A stretch of DNA of 64,000 nucleotides from Phycisphaerales bacterium. GTDB lineage: Bacteria > Planctomycetota > Phycisphaerae > Phycisphaerales > JAGLTS01. A program made the translations under genes and the position numbers. Shown here one piece after another: positions 1 through 9,355 of this stretch; position 1 is the first letter of the stretch; each line of letters starts with the position of its first letter. Below the pieces are notes generated by a model. That model ran no database searches. It saw only the letters and a program-made list of their open reading frames with translations, and had not been told where the DNA came from. The stretch lies in the NCBI GenBank assembly GCA_023135165.1, contig JAGLTS010000008.1:1-64000 (forward strand), given 5' to 3'.

Positions 1-219
1 ACTTTCATAGTTTCTCCGTGGTGAGGCTCTGATCGTGATTGACCACGGAGATCACGGGAGAGACAAGCTGCCAGGAACCCCCTGTTGACATCTTCAGACG
101 ATGGCACCGCTCCGCACGATTGGCGTTCAGTCGCCTGATGGCCCAGCCGATGGAGGAGGTGACGCCGCGCGCCGGGTACGGGCCTGGTGATGGTGCGCGG
201 ACTCCGCGGAGACGTTCAC

Positions 220-1389
220 ATGGAACCGCCCACCCCGGCTCAACCGATGCTCGGCACACACGTGCAGCCGACCCATCCACGCATTCAGCCCCAACCGGTG
301 TGGATCGGCTTGGTGCTGCTGTGCCTGAGCATGGCGGCGGCTGCGGTCCTCCAGATGAACCGGGATGCCTACGCGCTGGCGAAGGCCTCGACGGTGACAC
401 GCGGTGAGGCTGGGCATGAAGGAACACTGGTCAGCGCGACCGGGCCGATCACAGCATCGCCGGGGATCGGTGATGGAGCATTCGTGCAGCGCGGCCCGTA
501 TGTGGCCCTGCGCCGGATGGTCGAGACGTACGCCTGGACGGAGCGTTCCGACCCCACACCCGCCGACGCCGATGCCGTCGTCTATGTCAAGGCATGGATG
601 ACCGAACCACCCGACTCGCGGACGTTCCGTCGGCCGGATGGACACCTGAATCCTCCGGCACAGGTTCTGCCAGCGGCGTACACCGCGGCGAACGCATCGG
701 TCCGTGGGCTGCACTTCGCGCCTGCGGATGCGGAACTGCCCAGCTACGAAGCCCTGTCAACGTTCGACCTGACGACGGCGAGCGGAACAGGGCGGGCCGA
801 TGAGCTTCACCTCGCTGGCGGCTACGCCTACCTCGATCGGCTCTCCATCGTCGCGCCGCGCATCGGCGACGCTCGAATGCGATGGGAAGTCATCCCATGC
901 GCCGTCACCGTGACGATCTTCGGTTACCAGCGCGGCGATCGTCTGGCGCCTCACAAAGGCATCGACTCGACCGGCCGACTCACTGTGTTTCCGGGCACTC
1001 GGCGCGACGCGCTGCGCGCCCTGCACCAAGCGCGTGCGAAGACCATGTTCGCAGCCGAGCAGGTGCATCTCATCAGCGCCGGGTTGGGTGCTGCCATCCT
1101 TGTCATGGCGCTGCTTGGTGGCATTCGCTGGCCCGATCAGCAGCCGTGGGTCCGATGGGTCATCGCCGTGCCCGCCAGCGCGGGTGCGACGGCGGTCACC
1201 GTGTGGTGGGCGTTCGACAGCGCTATGGCGGCATGGCTGTCACCGGCTGCATGGATCGGCCTGGCGCTACTGCTGTGTTGGTGGATCGGGCACCGTCCCG
1301 AGTCGTCACAGACCGAATCGCCGGATCAGGCGTGGGCCGACCGGGCTGACAGTGGCGAGCCGCTCCTGGTCGTCGATCCGAAGAACTGA
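220..1389 (+). CDS. TMEM43-family (DUF1625-like) membrane protein
   Basis: Predicted 389-residue membrane protein. One N-terminal transmembrane segment (about residues 28-46) is followed by a roughly 240-residue extracytoplasmic domain and three C-terminal hydrophobic segments ending in a short acidic tail. Just after the first membrane helix the sequence reads EGTLVSATGPI and then VALRRMVETYAWTE, the pattern that I associate with TMEM43/LUMA proteins (a conserved RRxVExYxWxE strand). The ATG at 220 is preferred over an in-frame start at 187 because GGAGA lies 8-9 bases upstream. The bacterial members of this family have no settled function; eukaryotic TMEM43 is an inner-nuclear-membrane protein. 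It converges on uppP, 38 bases away. The family call rests on motif memory only. Confidence 0.72.
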   Translation: MEPPTPAQPMLGTHVQPTHPRIQPQPVWIGLVLLCLSMAAAAVLQMNRDAYALAKASTVTRGEAGHEGTLVSATGPITASPGIGDGAFVQRGPYVALRRMVETYAWTERSDPTPADADAVVYVKAWMTEPPDSRTFRRPDGHLNPPAQVLPAAYTAANASVRGLHFAPADAELPSYEALSTFDLTTASGTGRADELHLAGGYAYLDRLSIVAPRIGDARMRWEVIPCAVTVTIFGYQRGDRLAPHKGIDSTGRLTVFPGTRRDALRALHQARAKTMFAAEQVHLISAGLGAAILVMALLGGIRWPDQQPWVRWVIAVPASAGATAVTVWWAFDSAMAAWLSPAAWIGLALLLCWWIGHRPESSQTESPDQAWADRADSGEPLLVVDPKN

Positions 1390-1427
1390 GAAGCCTCCGA
1401 GATCGGCGAGACGAGGGGCAGCGGTCC

Positions 1428-2282
1428 TCAGACGGCGCCGAGTTGAATGACGCCGCACCACGCGAGCACGCCGAACACGATGCACAGTACGAGTCGGTAG
1501 TAGCCGAACACCGCCAGGCCGTGCCGTGTGAGATACGACACCAGCCACTTCACCGCCAGCGCCGCAGTGATTGTTGCGACAAGAAACCCCAGCGCCACGG
1601 GCAGATATCCGAGTTGCTCGAACATGTTCTCGCCATCACCGGCGAGGTTCTTGACCAGCCGATACGCGCACGCCCCGCCCAGCGTCGGCAAGCCGAGCAG
1701 GAAGCTGAACTCCGCCGCTTGTTTCGGCCGAAGCCCGCACATCATGCCGCCCGCGATCGTCATCATGGACCGGCTCGTGCCCGGCCACATCGCCACGCAC
1801 TGGAAAAGCCCGATCAGAAGCGCCCGCCGCCACGTCAGATCTTCCAAACCGTGCTGATCGTCGGTCTCACCTTCCAGCCTTCGCTTGCGCGCCCGCCGAT
1901 CAATCCAGATCATCCACACCCCGCCCAGCGCGAGTGCCGCCAGCACGGGGCGAACGGAGAAGAGCGCTGCTTCGATCACATCGTTGAGCAGCACGCCGAA
2001 CACCGCGGCAGGCAGAAACGCGATACACAGGTGAAGGAACAAGCGCAGCCCGGCATCATCCTTGCCGAACAGCCCTCGCATCATCTGCACGATCCGTTTC
2101 CGGTACAGCCCGAGCACCGCCGCGATCGCCCCGCCCTGGATGATGATGTTGAACGCATCGACCGCCTCGCCCTCGAGACGAAGCAGCGACGATGTGATGA
2201 TCAGGTGTCCTGTCGATGAGATCGGCAGGTACTCCGTGATGCCTTCCACCAATCCCAGGATGATTGCTTGCCACCAAGTCAC
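1428..2282 (-). CDS. uppP: Undecaprenyl-diphosphatase UppP (BacA family)
   Basis: Integral membrane phosphatase of 284 residues that recycles undecaprenyl diphosphate to the monophosphate lipid carrier for peptidoglycan and surface-polysaccharide synthesis, and classically confers bacitracin tolerance. Both family signatures are present: the ExxxE box with E13 and E17 leading into LPISSTGH (residues 19-26), and the PGTSRS loop at 167-172 containing the conserved arginine. About seven hydrophobic segments are visible. The reading frame runs far upstream without sense, so the start is placed at GTG 2282, which puts the first motif at the usual distance from the N-terminus; no clear Shine-Dalgarno sequence precedes it. 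It is divergent from mfd across a 284-base spacer that carries a hairpin repeat. Confidence 0.95.
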   Translation of the reverse strand: MTWWQAIILGLVEGITEYLPISSTGHLIITSSLLRLEGEAVDAFNIIIQGGAIAAVLGLYRKRIVQMMRGLFGKDDAGLRLFLHLCIAFLPAAVFGVLLNDVIEAALFSVRPVLAALALGGVWMIWIDRRARKRRLEGETDDQHGLEDLTWRRALLIGLFQCVAMWPGTSRSMMTIAGGMMCGLRPKQAAEFSFLLGLPTLGGACAYRLVKNLAGDGENMFEQLGYLPVALGFLVATITAALAVKWLVSYLTRHGLAVFGYYRLVLCIVFGVLAWCGVIQLGAV

Positions 2283-2431
2283 CGGGGCATGGTATCGGCC
2301 GCATCCGCTGTCGGCTGGCGGCGGCGCGTTAGCGAATCGTGTGATTCTGGCGGATATGCGTATCTGAAGCCACCGAACGCGGGGCCGTTGCCGCGGCGGC
2401 GATGTGAACGGCGGGTGCCGACCCCACAAAG

Positions 2432-2460
2432 CCGCGGGAACTCGTTCCTGCGGGAACCCA
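2432..2460 (+). repeat. 29-bp hairpin element, copy 1
   Basis: Imperfect palindrome CCGCGGGAA-CTCG-TTCCTGCGG followed by GAACCCA. Two other copies occur at 20614-20642 and, inverted, at 34018-34046. This copy sits in the divergent uppP-mfd spacer. The stem has one G-T (wobble) position. Confidence 0.8.
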
Positions 2461-2566
2461 GGCGTTTCCGCGATGGCGCCAACTCCAGCGGCACTGCTTC
2501 CCCCCGCTGGCGTCGGACGGTAAGGTGGCCGATAGGTGGTGATGAACGACCAGCCCGCATACCGGT

Positions 2567-5500
2567 TTGGAGCCGGAGCGGGCTGCCAGCGCGTGCGCGG
2601 AGTGCAGCAGCGTGGATTGGTTCCAGACGATTGCGGCGGATCGATGCACCGCGCGGATAGCGCGGGCGGCGCTGGCGGGCGAGCGCGTCTCAGCCCAGGG
2701 CGTTGTCGGCTCATCCACCGTTTACCTCGCAGGCGCGCTGGCCAAGCGCACCGGCAGACCTGTCCTGTACGTCACCGCACATCTTGACGATGTGGATGAA
2801 GCGGCGGATGAACTGGCAGCCGTGGGGCTGTCGCCTGCCCGGTTCCCCGCGTTGGAAGTCCTGCCCGGTGAGTCCGGTGTGAGCCTGGAACTGCTTGCGG
2901 AACGACTGCAAGTCGTGCGCCGGCTGTGCGATGGCAATCCGCCCGATGTGCTCATCGCGTCGATTCAGGCGCTCATGCAGGCGGTGCCCGGTCCGGATCA
3001 GCTCGATGCCGCGGTCCTGACGCTTACCACCGGTGATACGCGAGGCCCGGCCCGGATCATCGACTGGCTCGCGTCGGCGGGGTACGCGCGCACCGCATCC
3101 GTCGAGTCGCCGGGCGAGTTCGCGGTGAGGGGCGGGATACTCGACATCTACCCGCCGGGCGAAGGTCGGGTACCCCTTCGACTCGACTTCTTCGGCGACG
3201 ACCTCGAAGCCATCATGGAGGTTGATCCCGACACGATGGGATCCGACCGGCGCGTTGAGCGTGCTGAACTGATCGGCGCGACGCTCTCGCAGATGCACGG
3301 GATGGATGAGCCGTGCAGCGTCCTTTCAATGCTGCCCGACCCCGGCAGCCCGCACGGTGCGATCACGGTGCTGGCGGAGATCCTGGAACTCACCGAGCAA
3401 GGGCGCGGGTACTACGAGCGCGTCACCGATGCCCGCAGCATCTTCGGCCCGCCCAGCGTCTTCCAGCAGATCGACCGACAGTCCCTCGCCGTTGTCGAAG
3501 TGAATCGCTACGGCGGCGGGTCCGTGCCAAGCGGATGCGTGCTCTTGCCCGTGTCGCCGCTGCCCGATTTCACGGAAGAGGCAGGCCCCGCTGTCGAGGA
3601 GCTTGCCGAGCTGGCCCAGGATGTTGAAGTCGTCGTTGCCTGCCAGAACCCAGGTGAACTCGGGCGTCTCACGGAATTGCTCGATACGCACGCGCCAGGT
3701 CGCGCAGTCACGCGCGAGGTGCGCTACGTACACCGTGGCTTCGTCTGGGGCGAGGAACTGCACGGCGATGACGTGGACCACGGCGGCATCCGGCGTTTCG
3801 CGCTTGTGCCTTATCACGAACTGCTGCATCGCTACCAGACGCGCAGGCGATTTCGCCGGATGCGTGCTGAGCGGGCAATGGATGAGTTCCTCGATCTGGA
3901 GCCGGGCGATTTTGTCGTGCATCGCCATCACGGGATCGCGCGATTCATCGAGCTAACGACGATTTCGCCGAAACGTGGCGGTATCGAAAGGCAGCAGAGC
4001 GGCGCGGAGGAGTTCCTGACGCTTGAGTTCGCCGGCCGGGCTCGTCTGCATGTGCCCGCGACGAAGATCGACCTGGTGCAGAAGTACATCGGCGGGTTCC
4101 ACGGCAAGCCGTCGCTCTCGACGCTCGGCGGGAAGAAGTGGAAGCACCAGACACAGGCGGTCGCCGACTCGGTGCGAAATCTCGCAGCGGACATGCTGCG
4201 TATCCAGGCGGCGCGCGAACACATGCCCGGTATGAAATACCCCGAGGACACCACGTGGCAGAAGGAGTTCGAGGCGGAGTTTCCGTATGAGGAGACCGAC
4301 GACCAGCTCGCTGCCGCGGTCGAGGTCAAGAGGGACATGGTGACCGGTCGGCCGATGGACAGGCTCTTGTGCGGCGATGTCGGATACGGCAAGACCGAGG
4401 TCGCCATTCGTGCTGCGTTCAAGGCGGTCGAGCACGGCAAACAGGTGGCGATCCTCGTTCCCACAACCGTCCTCGCCGAACAGCATGAGCGGACGTTCAA
4501 GTCGCGCATGGCGGACTACCCGTTCCGCATCGAGTCGCTCAGCCGATTCAAGACCGCCAAGGAGCAGAAGCTGACGCTTGAGTCACTCGCAGCCGGTCAG
4601 ATCGACATCATCATCGGCACGCACCGCCTGTTCAGCGGCGATGTGCGCTTCGCCGACCTCGGCCTCATCGTCGTCGATGAAGAGCAACGGTTCGGTGTGG
4701 AACACAAGCAGCACCTGCTTTCGATGCGCCTGACCTGCGATGTGCTGACGATGAGCGCCACGCCGATCCCTCGCACGCTGCACATGTCGATGCTCGGCCT
4801 GCGGGATATCAGCTCGTTGACCACCGCGCCGCTCGATCGTCGGGCGGTCGTCACCGAGGTGATCCCATACAACGAGCGGCGCATCAAAGCTGCGATCGAG
4901 CGAGAACTGGCGCGCGAAGGGCAGGTCTTCTTCGTCCACAACCGCGTGTACAACATCAAATCCGTCGCGGACACCATCCGCCAACTCGTTCCGAATGCGC
5001 GCGTCGTCGTCGGGCACGGTCAGATGGGCTCGCGGGAGTTGGAGAGCGTGATGCTCCGCTTCATGCGTCGGGAGGTGGACATCCTGGTCTGCACAACGAT
5101 CATCGAATCAGGCATCGACATCCCGACGGCGAACACGATGCTGATCAACCGCGCGGACATGTTCGGCTTAGCTGACCTGCATCAGCTTCGCGGAAGAGTG
5201 GGACGGTACAAGCATCGCGCGTACTGCTACCTGCTGCTGCCGCAGGACGGACCGGTGACGGAGAAGTCGCTGCGCAGGCTCAAGGCGATCGAAGAGTTCT
5301 CGATGCTCGGCGCCGGGTTCAAGATCGCCATGCGCGACCTTGAGATCCGCGGCGCGGGCAATCTGCTCGGCCCGGAACAGTCCGGCCACATCGCGGCGGT
5401 CGGGTATGAGATGTATTGCAGACTGCTCGACGAGGCGGTGAAGGATCTGAAGAACCAGCGCACGAGCACGGTGGTCGATACAAACATTGAGATCGGCGTG

Positions 5501-5971
5501 GTCGGGAGCCTACCCAAGGCGTACATCCCGTCCGATCTGCGGCGCATGCAGGCGTACCGGCGAATCAGTCAGGCTGAGTCCCTGGCGCAGCTTCAGAAGG
5601 TCGAGCGCGATCTGACGGATGCGTACGGCGAGCCGCCGAAGCGCGGCGAAGCGCTACTGCGGCTTGCCGAACTACGCATCATCGCGACCGAGCTGGGCAT
5701 TCGCTCGATTCGTGTATACGAACGTGATGTGATCTTCAAGATGCCCCAGCCGGATGATGTCGTGGAGCGGATACAACGTGCGAAGGGTCGTGTGTCGGTT
5801 CTGCCTTCGGAGAAGAGCGAGGGTCTGTGGGATGTGTACTACCGTCCGCCGGAGAACTACCTCGAGCCTGCAACGCTGCTGACGGTATTGCGTCAACGGC
5901 TCGCTTCGACAGGTGAGGCGCCGGCGGCCGTCCCCCGGGATGGAGTCGAGCCTTGCCGCGCATCCTCCTGA
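2567..5971 (+). CDS. mfd: Transcription-repair coupling factor Mfd
   Basis: ATP-dependent DNA translocase of 1134 residues that removes RNA polymerase stalled at lesions and recruits UvrA for nucleotide-excision repair. The order of domains is normal: an N-terminal UvrB-homology module (EFAVRGGILDIYPPG near residues 184-200), the RNA-polymerase-interacting and linker region (DFVVHRHHGIARF near 447), helicase motif I GDVGYGKTE at about 602, the DEEQRFG motif II at about 703, SATPIPRT motif III, a helicase C lobe with the REL-type QLRGRVGR motif, and a C-terminal TRCF domain. Length matches the family. The chosen ATG is the first in the frame; the weak sequence upstream does not decide it. Transcribed divergently from uppP. 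Confidence 0.97.
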   Translation: MEPERAASACAECSSVDWFQTIAADRCTARIARAALAGERVSAQGVVGSSTVYLAGALAKRTGRPVLYVTAHLDDVDEAADELAAVGLSPARFPALEVLPGESGVSLELLAERLQVVRRLCDGNPPDVLIASIQALMQAVPGPDQLDAAVLTLTTGDTRGPARIIDWLASAGYARTASVESPGEFAVRGGILDIYPPGEGRVPLRLDFFGDDLEAIMEVDPDTMGSDRRVERAELIGATLSQMHGMDEPCSVLSMLPDPGSPHGAITVLAEILELTEQGRGYYERVTDARSIFGPPSVFQQIDRQSLAVVEVNRYGGGSVPSGCVLLPVSPLPDFTEEAGPAVEELAELAQDVEVVVACQNPGELGRLTELLDTHAPGRAVTREVRYVHRGFVWGEELHGDDVDHGGIRRFALVPYHELLHRYQTRRRFRRMRAERAMDEFLDLEPGDFVVHRHHGIARFIELTTISPKRGGIERQQSGAEEFLTLEFAGRARLHVPATKIDLVQKYIGGFHGKPSLSTLGGKKWKHQTQAVADSVRNLAADMLRIQAAREHMPGMKYPEDTTWQKEFEAEFPYEETDDQLAAAVEVKRDMVTGRPMDRLLCGDVGYGKTEVAIRAAFKAVEHGKQVAILVPTTVLAEQHERTFKSRMADYPFRIESLSRFKTAKEQKLTLESLAAGQIDIIIGTHRLFSGDVRFADLGLIVVDEEQRFGVEHKQHLLSMRLTCDVLTMSATPIPRTLHMSMLGLRDISSLTTAPLDRRAVVTEVIPYNERRIKAAIERELAREGQVFFVHNRVYNIKSVADTIRQLVPNARVVVGHGQMGSRELESVMLRFMRREVDILVCTTIIESGIDIPTANTMLINRADMFGLADLHQLRGRVGRYKHRAYCYLLLPQDGPVTEKSLRRLKAIEEFSMLGAGFKIAMRDLEIRGAGNLLGPEQSGHIAAVGYEMYCRLLDEAVKDLKNQRTSTVVDTNIEIGVVGSLPKAYIPSDLRRMQAYRRISQAESLAQLQKVERDLTDAYGEPPKRGEALLRLAELRIIATELGIRSIRVYERDVIFKMPQPDDVVERIQRAKGRVSVLPSEKSEGLWDVYYRPPENYLEPATLLTVLRQRLASTGEAPAAVPRDGVEPCRASS

Positions 5972-6023
5972 TCTTCTCCGAGCAGTCGTCAAGCGTCGCA
6001 CATGCCGATGTTGGCACGGGACG

Positions 6024-7229
6024 CTACTTGGGGCGCTCGTAGAAGAAGCGAAGCATCATCGGCAGACGGCGACGCCAAGCGGCTTCGTTGTGCATCGCGT
6101 CTTTGTCGATCACGAGCATGAACCGTTTCGCCTTGGGCTTAAGCAGGCGTGCTGCCTCCTTCACCTGACGTACATAATCCTCGGGAAAGACACTGCCCTC
6201 TGCTGTGCCGCAATCAAGCCAGACGACCGGCGAGATCGTCTCGGCGTTTCTGATCGGTGCGAAGTCGTCATCCTCGAACGGAAAGAGCGCCGGACTCATC
6301 ACGCCGACGCGGCTGAAGACATCCGGCCGAGTGATGCCCGCATGGAGCGAGATCAGTCCACCCATTGACGAACCGGCGATCGCGGTGTGCGCCCGGCCGG
6401 GCAACGTCCGGTACGTTTCGTCGATCATCGGCTTGACGGTGTCAATGAGAAAAGCGAGGTACGCATCGCCGCGCGGCGTGCCGGTTGTGCGCCACGATGC
6501 CGGGATGGCGTAGGGCGAGTACTCAAGTACGCGGTCCGCGCCGTGGTTCGCTATGCCGACGACAATGATCGGGTCGATGTGTCCCGCCTGAACAAGACGC
6601 GTGACGGTTTCATCGACTTCCCATTCACCTGCAAAGCTCACGGCGTTGTCGAAGAGGTTCTGCCCATCGTGCATGTACAGCACGGGGTAACGCTGCTTGG
6701 CGCGCTCGGCGTCATCGTATCCGGGTGGCAGGAAGACGAAGATGTCGCGCTTGTTGTCGAGTTGCGGCGAATGTACCGCTCGGTGTGTACGCAGGTCGCC
6801 GACGACTGTCGACGGACGCGGCGGAATGCTCGTGCGCTGATCGGCCCACAGCTCGATCGTCAGCGAGACAGCCTCCTCGCCGGGCGTCAGCACATGGTTG
6901 GGCACATCGCGCCCATTCGCTGCGACCTCGACCGTATCCCAACTCCCTCGCGTGATCTTGTACTCGATTGATTCTACCACGGTGATGTCGATGCGCCATG
7001 TGTGCTCATCGAGGCGATCAAGGATGCACTCGGCATCCGCTGGATTCCAGCCGTTCGTCTCGGATGCGAAGTACAAACGCTCAGCCGCATCGACCGGCGC
7101 AGCCGTGGTCACGGTCAGGCGCACGACATCGGTCGGCTCACTATGCGGGGCGGCGTCCTGCGCGGGCGCGGCGGTGGCTGTGGCAACAGCGACAAGGACG
7201 AACGGAGCGACGATGTGTTGCAGGCTCAT
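6024..7229 (-). CDS. Secreted alpha/beta-hydrolase, enterochelin-esterase-like (esterase D family)
   Basis: 401-residue exported esterase. A signal peptide spans about residues 1-23 (hydrophobic core VAPFVLVAVATATA, AxA-type cleavage region). Residues 35-130 form a small beta domain resembling the carbohydrate-binding-like N-terminal domains of Fes-type esterases (ASETNGWNPADAEC, TRGSWDTVEV). The catalytic domain follows from about residue 150, with nucleophile elbow GSSMG (S288), a likely catalytic His at 380 (DAMHNEAAW) and an HDGQNLFD motif near 187. Family members hydrolyse siderophore esters, acylated sugars or trehalose esters; the substrate cannot be told here. ATG 7229 is preferred to an in-frame GTG at 7256 because it begins the signal peptide cleanly. 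The pseudopilin genes on the same strand lie directly upstream, 57 bases away. Confidence 0.83.
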   Translation of the reverse strand: MSLQHIVAPFVLVAVATATAAPAQDAAPHSEPTDVVRLTVTTAAPVDAAERLYFASETNGWNPADAECILDRLDEHTWRIDITVVESIEYKITRGSWDTVEVAANGRDVPNHVLTPGEEAVSLTIELWADQRTSIPPRPSTVVGDLRTHRAVHSPQLDNKRDIFVFLPPGYDDAERAKQRYPVLYMHDGQNLFDNAVSFAGEWEVDETVTRLVQAGHIDPIIVVGIANHGADRVLEYSPYAIPASWRTTGTPRGDAYLAFLIDTVKPMIDETYRTLPGRAHTAIAGSSMGGLISLHAGITRPDVFSRVGVMSPALFPFEDDDFAPIRNAETISPVVWLDCGTAEGSVFPEDYVRQVKEAARLLKPKAKRFMLVIDKDAMHNEAAWRRRLPMMLRFFYERPK

Positions 7230-7286
7230 CAGCGCATCGTACACGACACGCCCCACCGCGCCGTTTGAGACGAACGCATCCGGCCG

Positions 7287-8171
7287 TCAGAAGTTGCGCC
7301 ACAGCACGCGGACGCGCTCCTCGAAGTCCGGCTCGACCCAGTAGACCTGCACGACGGATGCGATGTTCTCGACATGGGCGTCAAAGAACGCGACGTTGCA
7401 CGAGTCGGCCGGGTGGCGGTTCGAGAGCTTGTTCGACTCACCGGGCTGCGCCGGGTGCGGCGACCATGCGCTCGGCTCCATCACGAAGACGCTGTTGTCC
7501 AGGCGTGATTCCTCATCCTCTTCGATGATGTCGGCGCAGGCGGCCGGCGTGATGAGGCGATCGACGGCAAGGAAGCGAAGCCGATGCGATTCGGTCAGGC
7601 CGCCGACCGTCACGAAGACCTCCTTGTCGTGCTCGATGTAGTCATCGGGCTTCCACTCCGACTGACGGTTGAACCAGACTCGACTGAACGTCGCGCCAAC
7701 GGCTTGTTCATCCTCATCGGGCGTGAGGAAGTGGCCGAATCGGCCGTGTGGCGGATCATTTTGGCCGACCTCGGCGTAGCGAATCAGCGGGTCCGCGGGG
7801 CAGGTGAAGACTTTGGGATCGCCGACGTACTTGTTGAAGAAGCCGTTCATGAGCGCCATCTGCCCGCCGCCCACAGGCGCCATGTCGCTGTCGAACAGGC
7901 CGACCTCGGTGACCCAGCCGTTGTGCAGGCCGCCGGAGAACGCGCTCAGCCCCAGACCGGGCATCACGCCGTGGTCCGCGATATAGACCTGATGGGCGGT
8001 GGCGTACTGCCGGAGATGCCCTTTGCATTGGGCGTTCTCACCCTGGCCCTTGGCCTTGCCGAGCGCTGGAAGGATGATCCCGATGAGCAGTGCGATGACC
8101 GCGATGACAACGAGGAGCTCGATGAGCGTGAACGCGCGCCGATTCGGAGGGTTGCTATGCGTTGCCTGCAT
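7287..8171 (-). CDS. Pseudopilin-like protein, array copy A
   Basis: 294 residues. The N-terminus is a type IV prepilin/pseudopilin signal: a short basic leader (residues 1-13) then FTLIELLVVIAVIALL with Glu at +5, processed by a PilD-type prepilin peptidase before assembly at the inner membrane. Residue -1 is Ala here, whereas the other four copies have Gly. The C-terminal domain has two conserved cysteines (in AQCKGH and FTCPAD), a WFN motif, and a closing HPADSCNVAFFDAHV stretch that resembles the planctomycete H-X9-DG motif. ATG 8171 is supported by AAGGGAGA about 6 bases upstream. It is the most divergent of five tandem paralogues and lacks the duplicated spacer found before copies B-D; the esterase follows downstream. 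Role in a filament or in a type II secretion-like complex is inference. Confidence 0.85.
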   Translation of the reverse strand: MQATHSNPPNRRAFTLIELLVVIAVIALLIGIILPALGKAKGQGENAQCKGHLRQYATAHQVYIADHGVMPGLGLSAFSGGLHNGWVTEVGLFDSDMAPVGGGQMALMNGFFNKYVGDPKVFTCPADPLIRYAEVGQNDPPHGRFGHFLTPDEDEQAVGATFSRVWFNRQSEWKPDDYIEHDKEVFVTVGGLTESHRLRFLAVDRLITPAACADIIEEDEESRLDNSVFVMEPSAWSPHPAQPGESNKLSNRHPADSCNVAFFDAHVENIASVVQVYWVEPDFEERVRVLWRNF

Positions 8172-8214
8172 GTTCCATCTCCCTTGTATGTTGAAGCATG
8201 TAGATATGTTGATA

Positions 8215-8246
8215 AGCGGCACATCAAGTGATCTTGATATGCCGCT
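8215..8246. promoter_or_regulatory. 14-bp-stem hairpin upstream of pseudopilin copy A
   Basis: Inverted repeat with arms 8215-8228 and 8233-8246, a single mismatch and a TGAT loop, placed 44 bases upstream of the copy A start codon, next to an AT-rich stretch that could hold the promoter. It may be an operator or a leader-RNA hairpin; the spacers of copies B-E lack it. Confidence 0.5.
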
Positions 8247-8382
8247 CATGCCCGTGCGTGGGTTGTGTCGCATCATGTGCCCGCACCCGAACGACTGTTC
8301 GCGGGATGCGACGTGTCGGATGCCATGCTCTGTGATGATGGCGTGTTTTGGCGAGGAGCAGGCTGTGGCGCGCGCAAGAAAA

Positions 8383-8414
8383 ACGCGGGTCGTCGCGTTT
8401 GTGACGGCCCGCGT
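8383..8414 (-). terminator. Hairpin after pseudopilin copy B
   Basis: Arms 8383-8394 and 8403-8414 pair over 12 bases with one mismatch (ACGCGGG...CCCGCGT), 27 bases beyond the copy B stop codon on the minus strand. The same hairpin follows copies C, D and E. There is no clear U-tract, so an intrinsic terminator is likely but unproven. Confidence 0.6.
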
Positions 8415-8440
8415 GTGTGAACGGTGTGCGCTGCCGGTCG

Positions 8441-9355
8441 TTACGGGCCGGGGTCTTCCTCGTCATCAACGAGGTCGTTGAACTGCCACCAGAGGATCAG
8501 CACCCGCCTGGCGAACTCAGGCTCCGCCCAGTACTTCTGCGTGATGTTGGGGATATTCGTGACGTGGCCGTCGTGGTAGGCGAGGTTGCCCGAGTCGCCG
8601 GGATGGCGATTGGCGATGCGGTTGGACTGGCCCGGCTGAGCAGGGTGATTACCCCATGCGTGCTGCTCCGCGACGAAGACGCTGTTGTCGAGGTGGGACC
8701 ACTCATCTTCCTCAACAAGGTCGCAGCTCTCCGAGGGGGAGATGAGCCGATCAGGGTAGAGGAATGTGAGCGGCTGGCTTTCCGTCAGCCCGCCGATCGT
8801 CACGAAGACCTTGTGGTAACGATCGAAGTAGTCCGGCGGCCGCTGCGCGCCCCTGTTGAACCACAGACGTGTGTACGTCGCGCCAGCGGCCTGGGGATCT
8901 TCATCGGGCATGAGGAAGTGGCCGAACCTGCCACCGCTCACATCCTCCGCTCCGGTGTCTTCGTAGCGGATGTGCGGGTCGCCGGGGCAGGTGAAGACCT
9001 CGGGATCACCGAGGTACTTGTCGAAGAAACCGTTCATGAGTTTGATCTGCCAGGGCTCGGCGGGACCGGCATCGCTGTCGAAGAGACCCACCTCGGTCAC
9101 CCACCGGTTGTCGAAGCCTCCGCCATCGCCCTTACCCAAGCCGGGCAGGCAGCCGTAGTCGGTGACGTAGATCTGATGCGCGGTGGCGTACTGCTTGAGG
9201 TGGCCCTGACACTGTGCGCTCTGGCCCTGGCTCCTGGCCTTGCCCAGCGCAGGGAGCAGAATCCCGATCAAAAGCGCGATCACTGCGATCACGACGAGCA
9301 GTTCGATCAGGGTGAAGCCCCGCGATTGCTGTGGTCTGATGCGATTCTGTCTCAC
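8441..9355 (-). CDS. Pseudopilin-like protein, array copy B
   Basis: 304 residues. Basic leader of 14 residues ending in Gly, then FTLIELLVVIAVIALL with Glu +5, a standard prepilin-peptidase substrate. The body keeps the array signature: AQCQGHLKQYATAHQ, PGLGKG followed by a variable loop, LMNGFFDKYLG, TCPGDP, LWFN, and HPGDSGNLAYHDGHV at the end. The start is GTG 9355: AAGGAG lies at 9363-9368 with exactly 7 bases of spacing, and the in-frame codons upstream read through the duplicated spacer. Copies C and D use the same GTG, leader and ribosome-binding site. The C-terminal tail after the last strand is acidic (VDDEEDPGP). Likely an exported filament or pseudopilus subunit; no assembly ATPase or prepilin peptidase is in the window. 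Confidence 0.86.
   Translation of the reverse strand: MRQNRIRPQQSRGFTLIELLVVIAVIALLIGILLPALGKARSQGQSAQCQGHLKQYATAHQIYVTDYGCLPGLGKGDGGGFDNRWVTEVGLFDSDAGPAEPWQIKLMNGFFDKYLGDPEVFTCPGDPHIRYEDTGAEDVSGGRFGHFLMPDEDPQAAGATYTRLWFNRGAQRPPDYFDRYHKVFVTIGGLTESQPLTFLYPDRLISPSESCDLVEEDEWSHLDNSVFVAEQHAWGNHPAQPGQSNRIANRHPGDSGNLAYHDGHVTNIPNITQKYWAEPEFARRVLILWWQFNDLVDDEEDPGP

Noticed and set aside
1-219. Possible gene at the left edge
   Set aside because: No frame has a start with a ribosome-binding site or recognisable motif; only the ribosome-binding site of the gene at 220 is credible.
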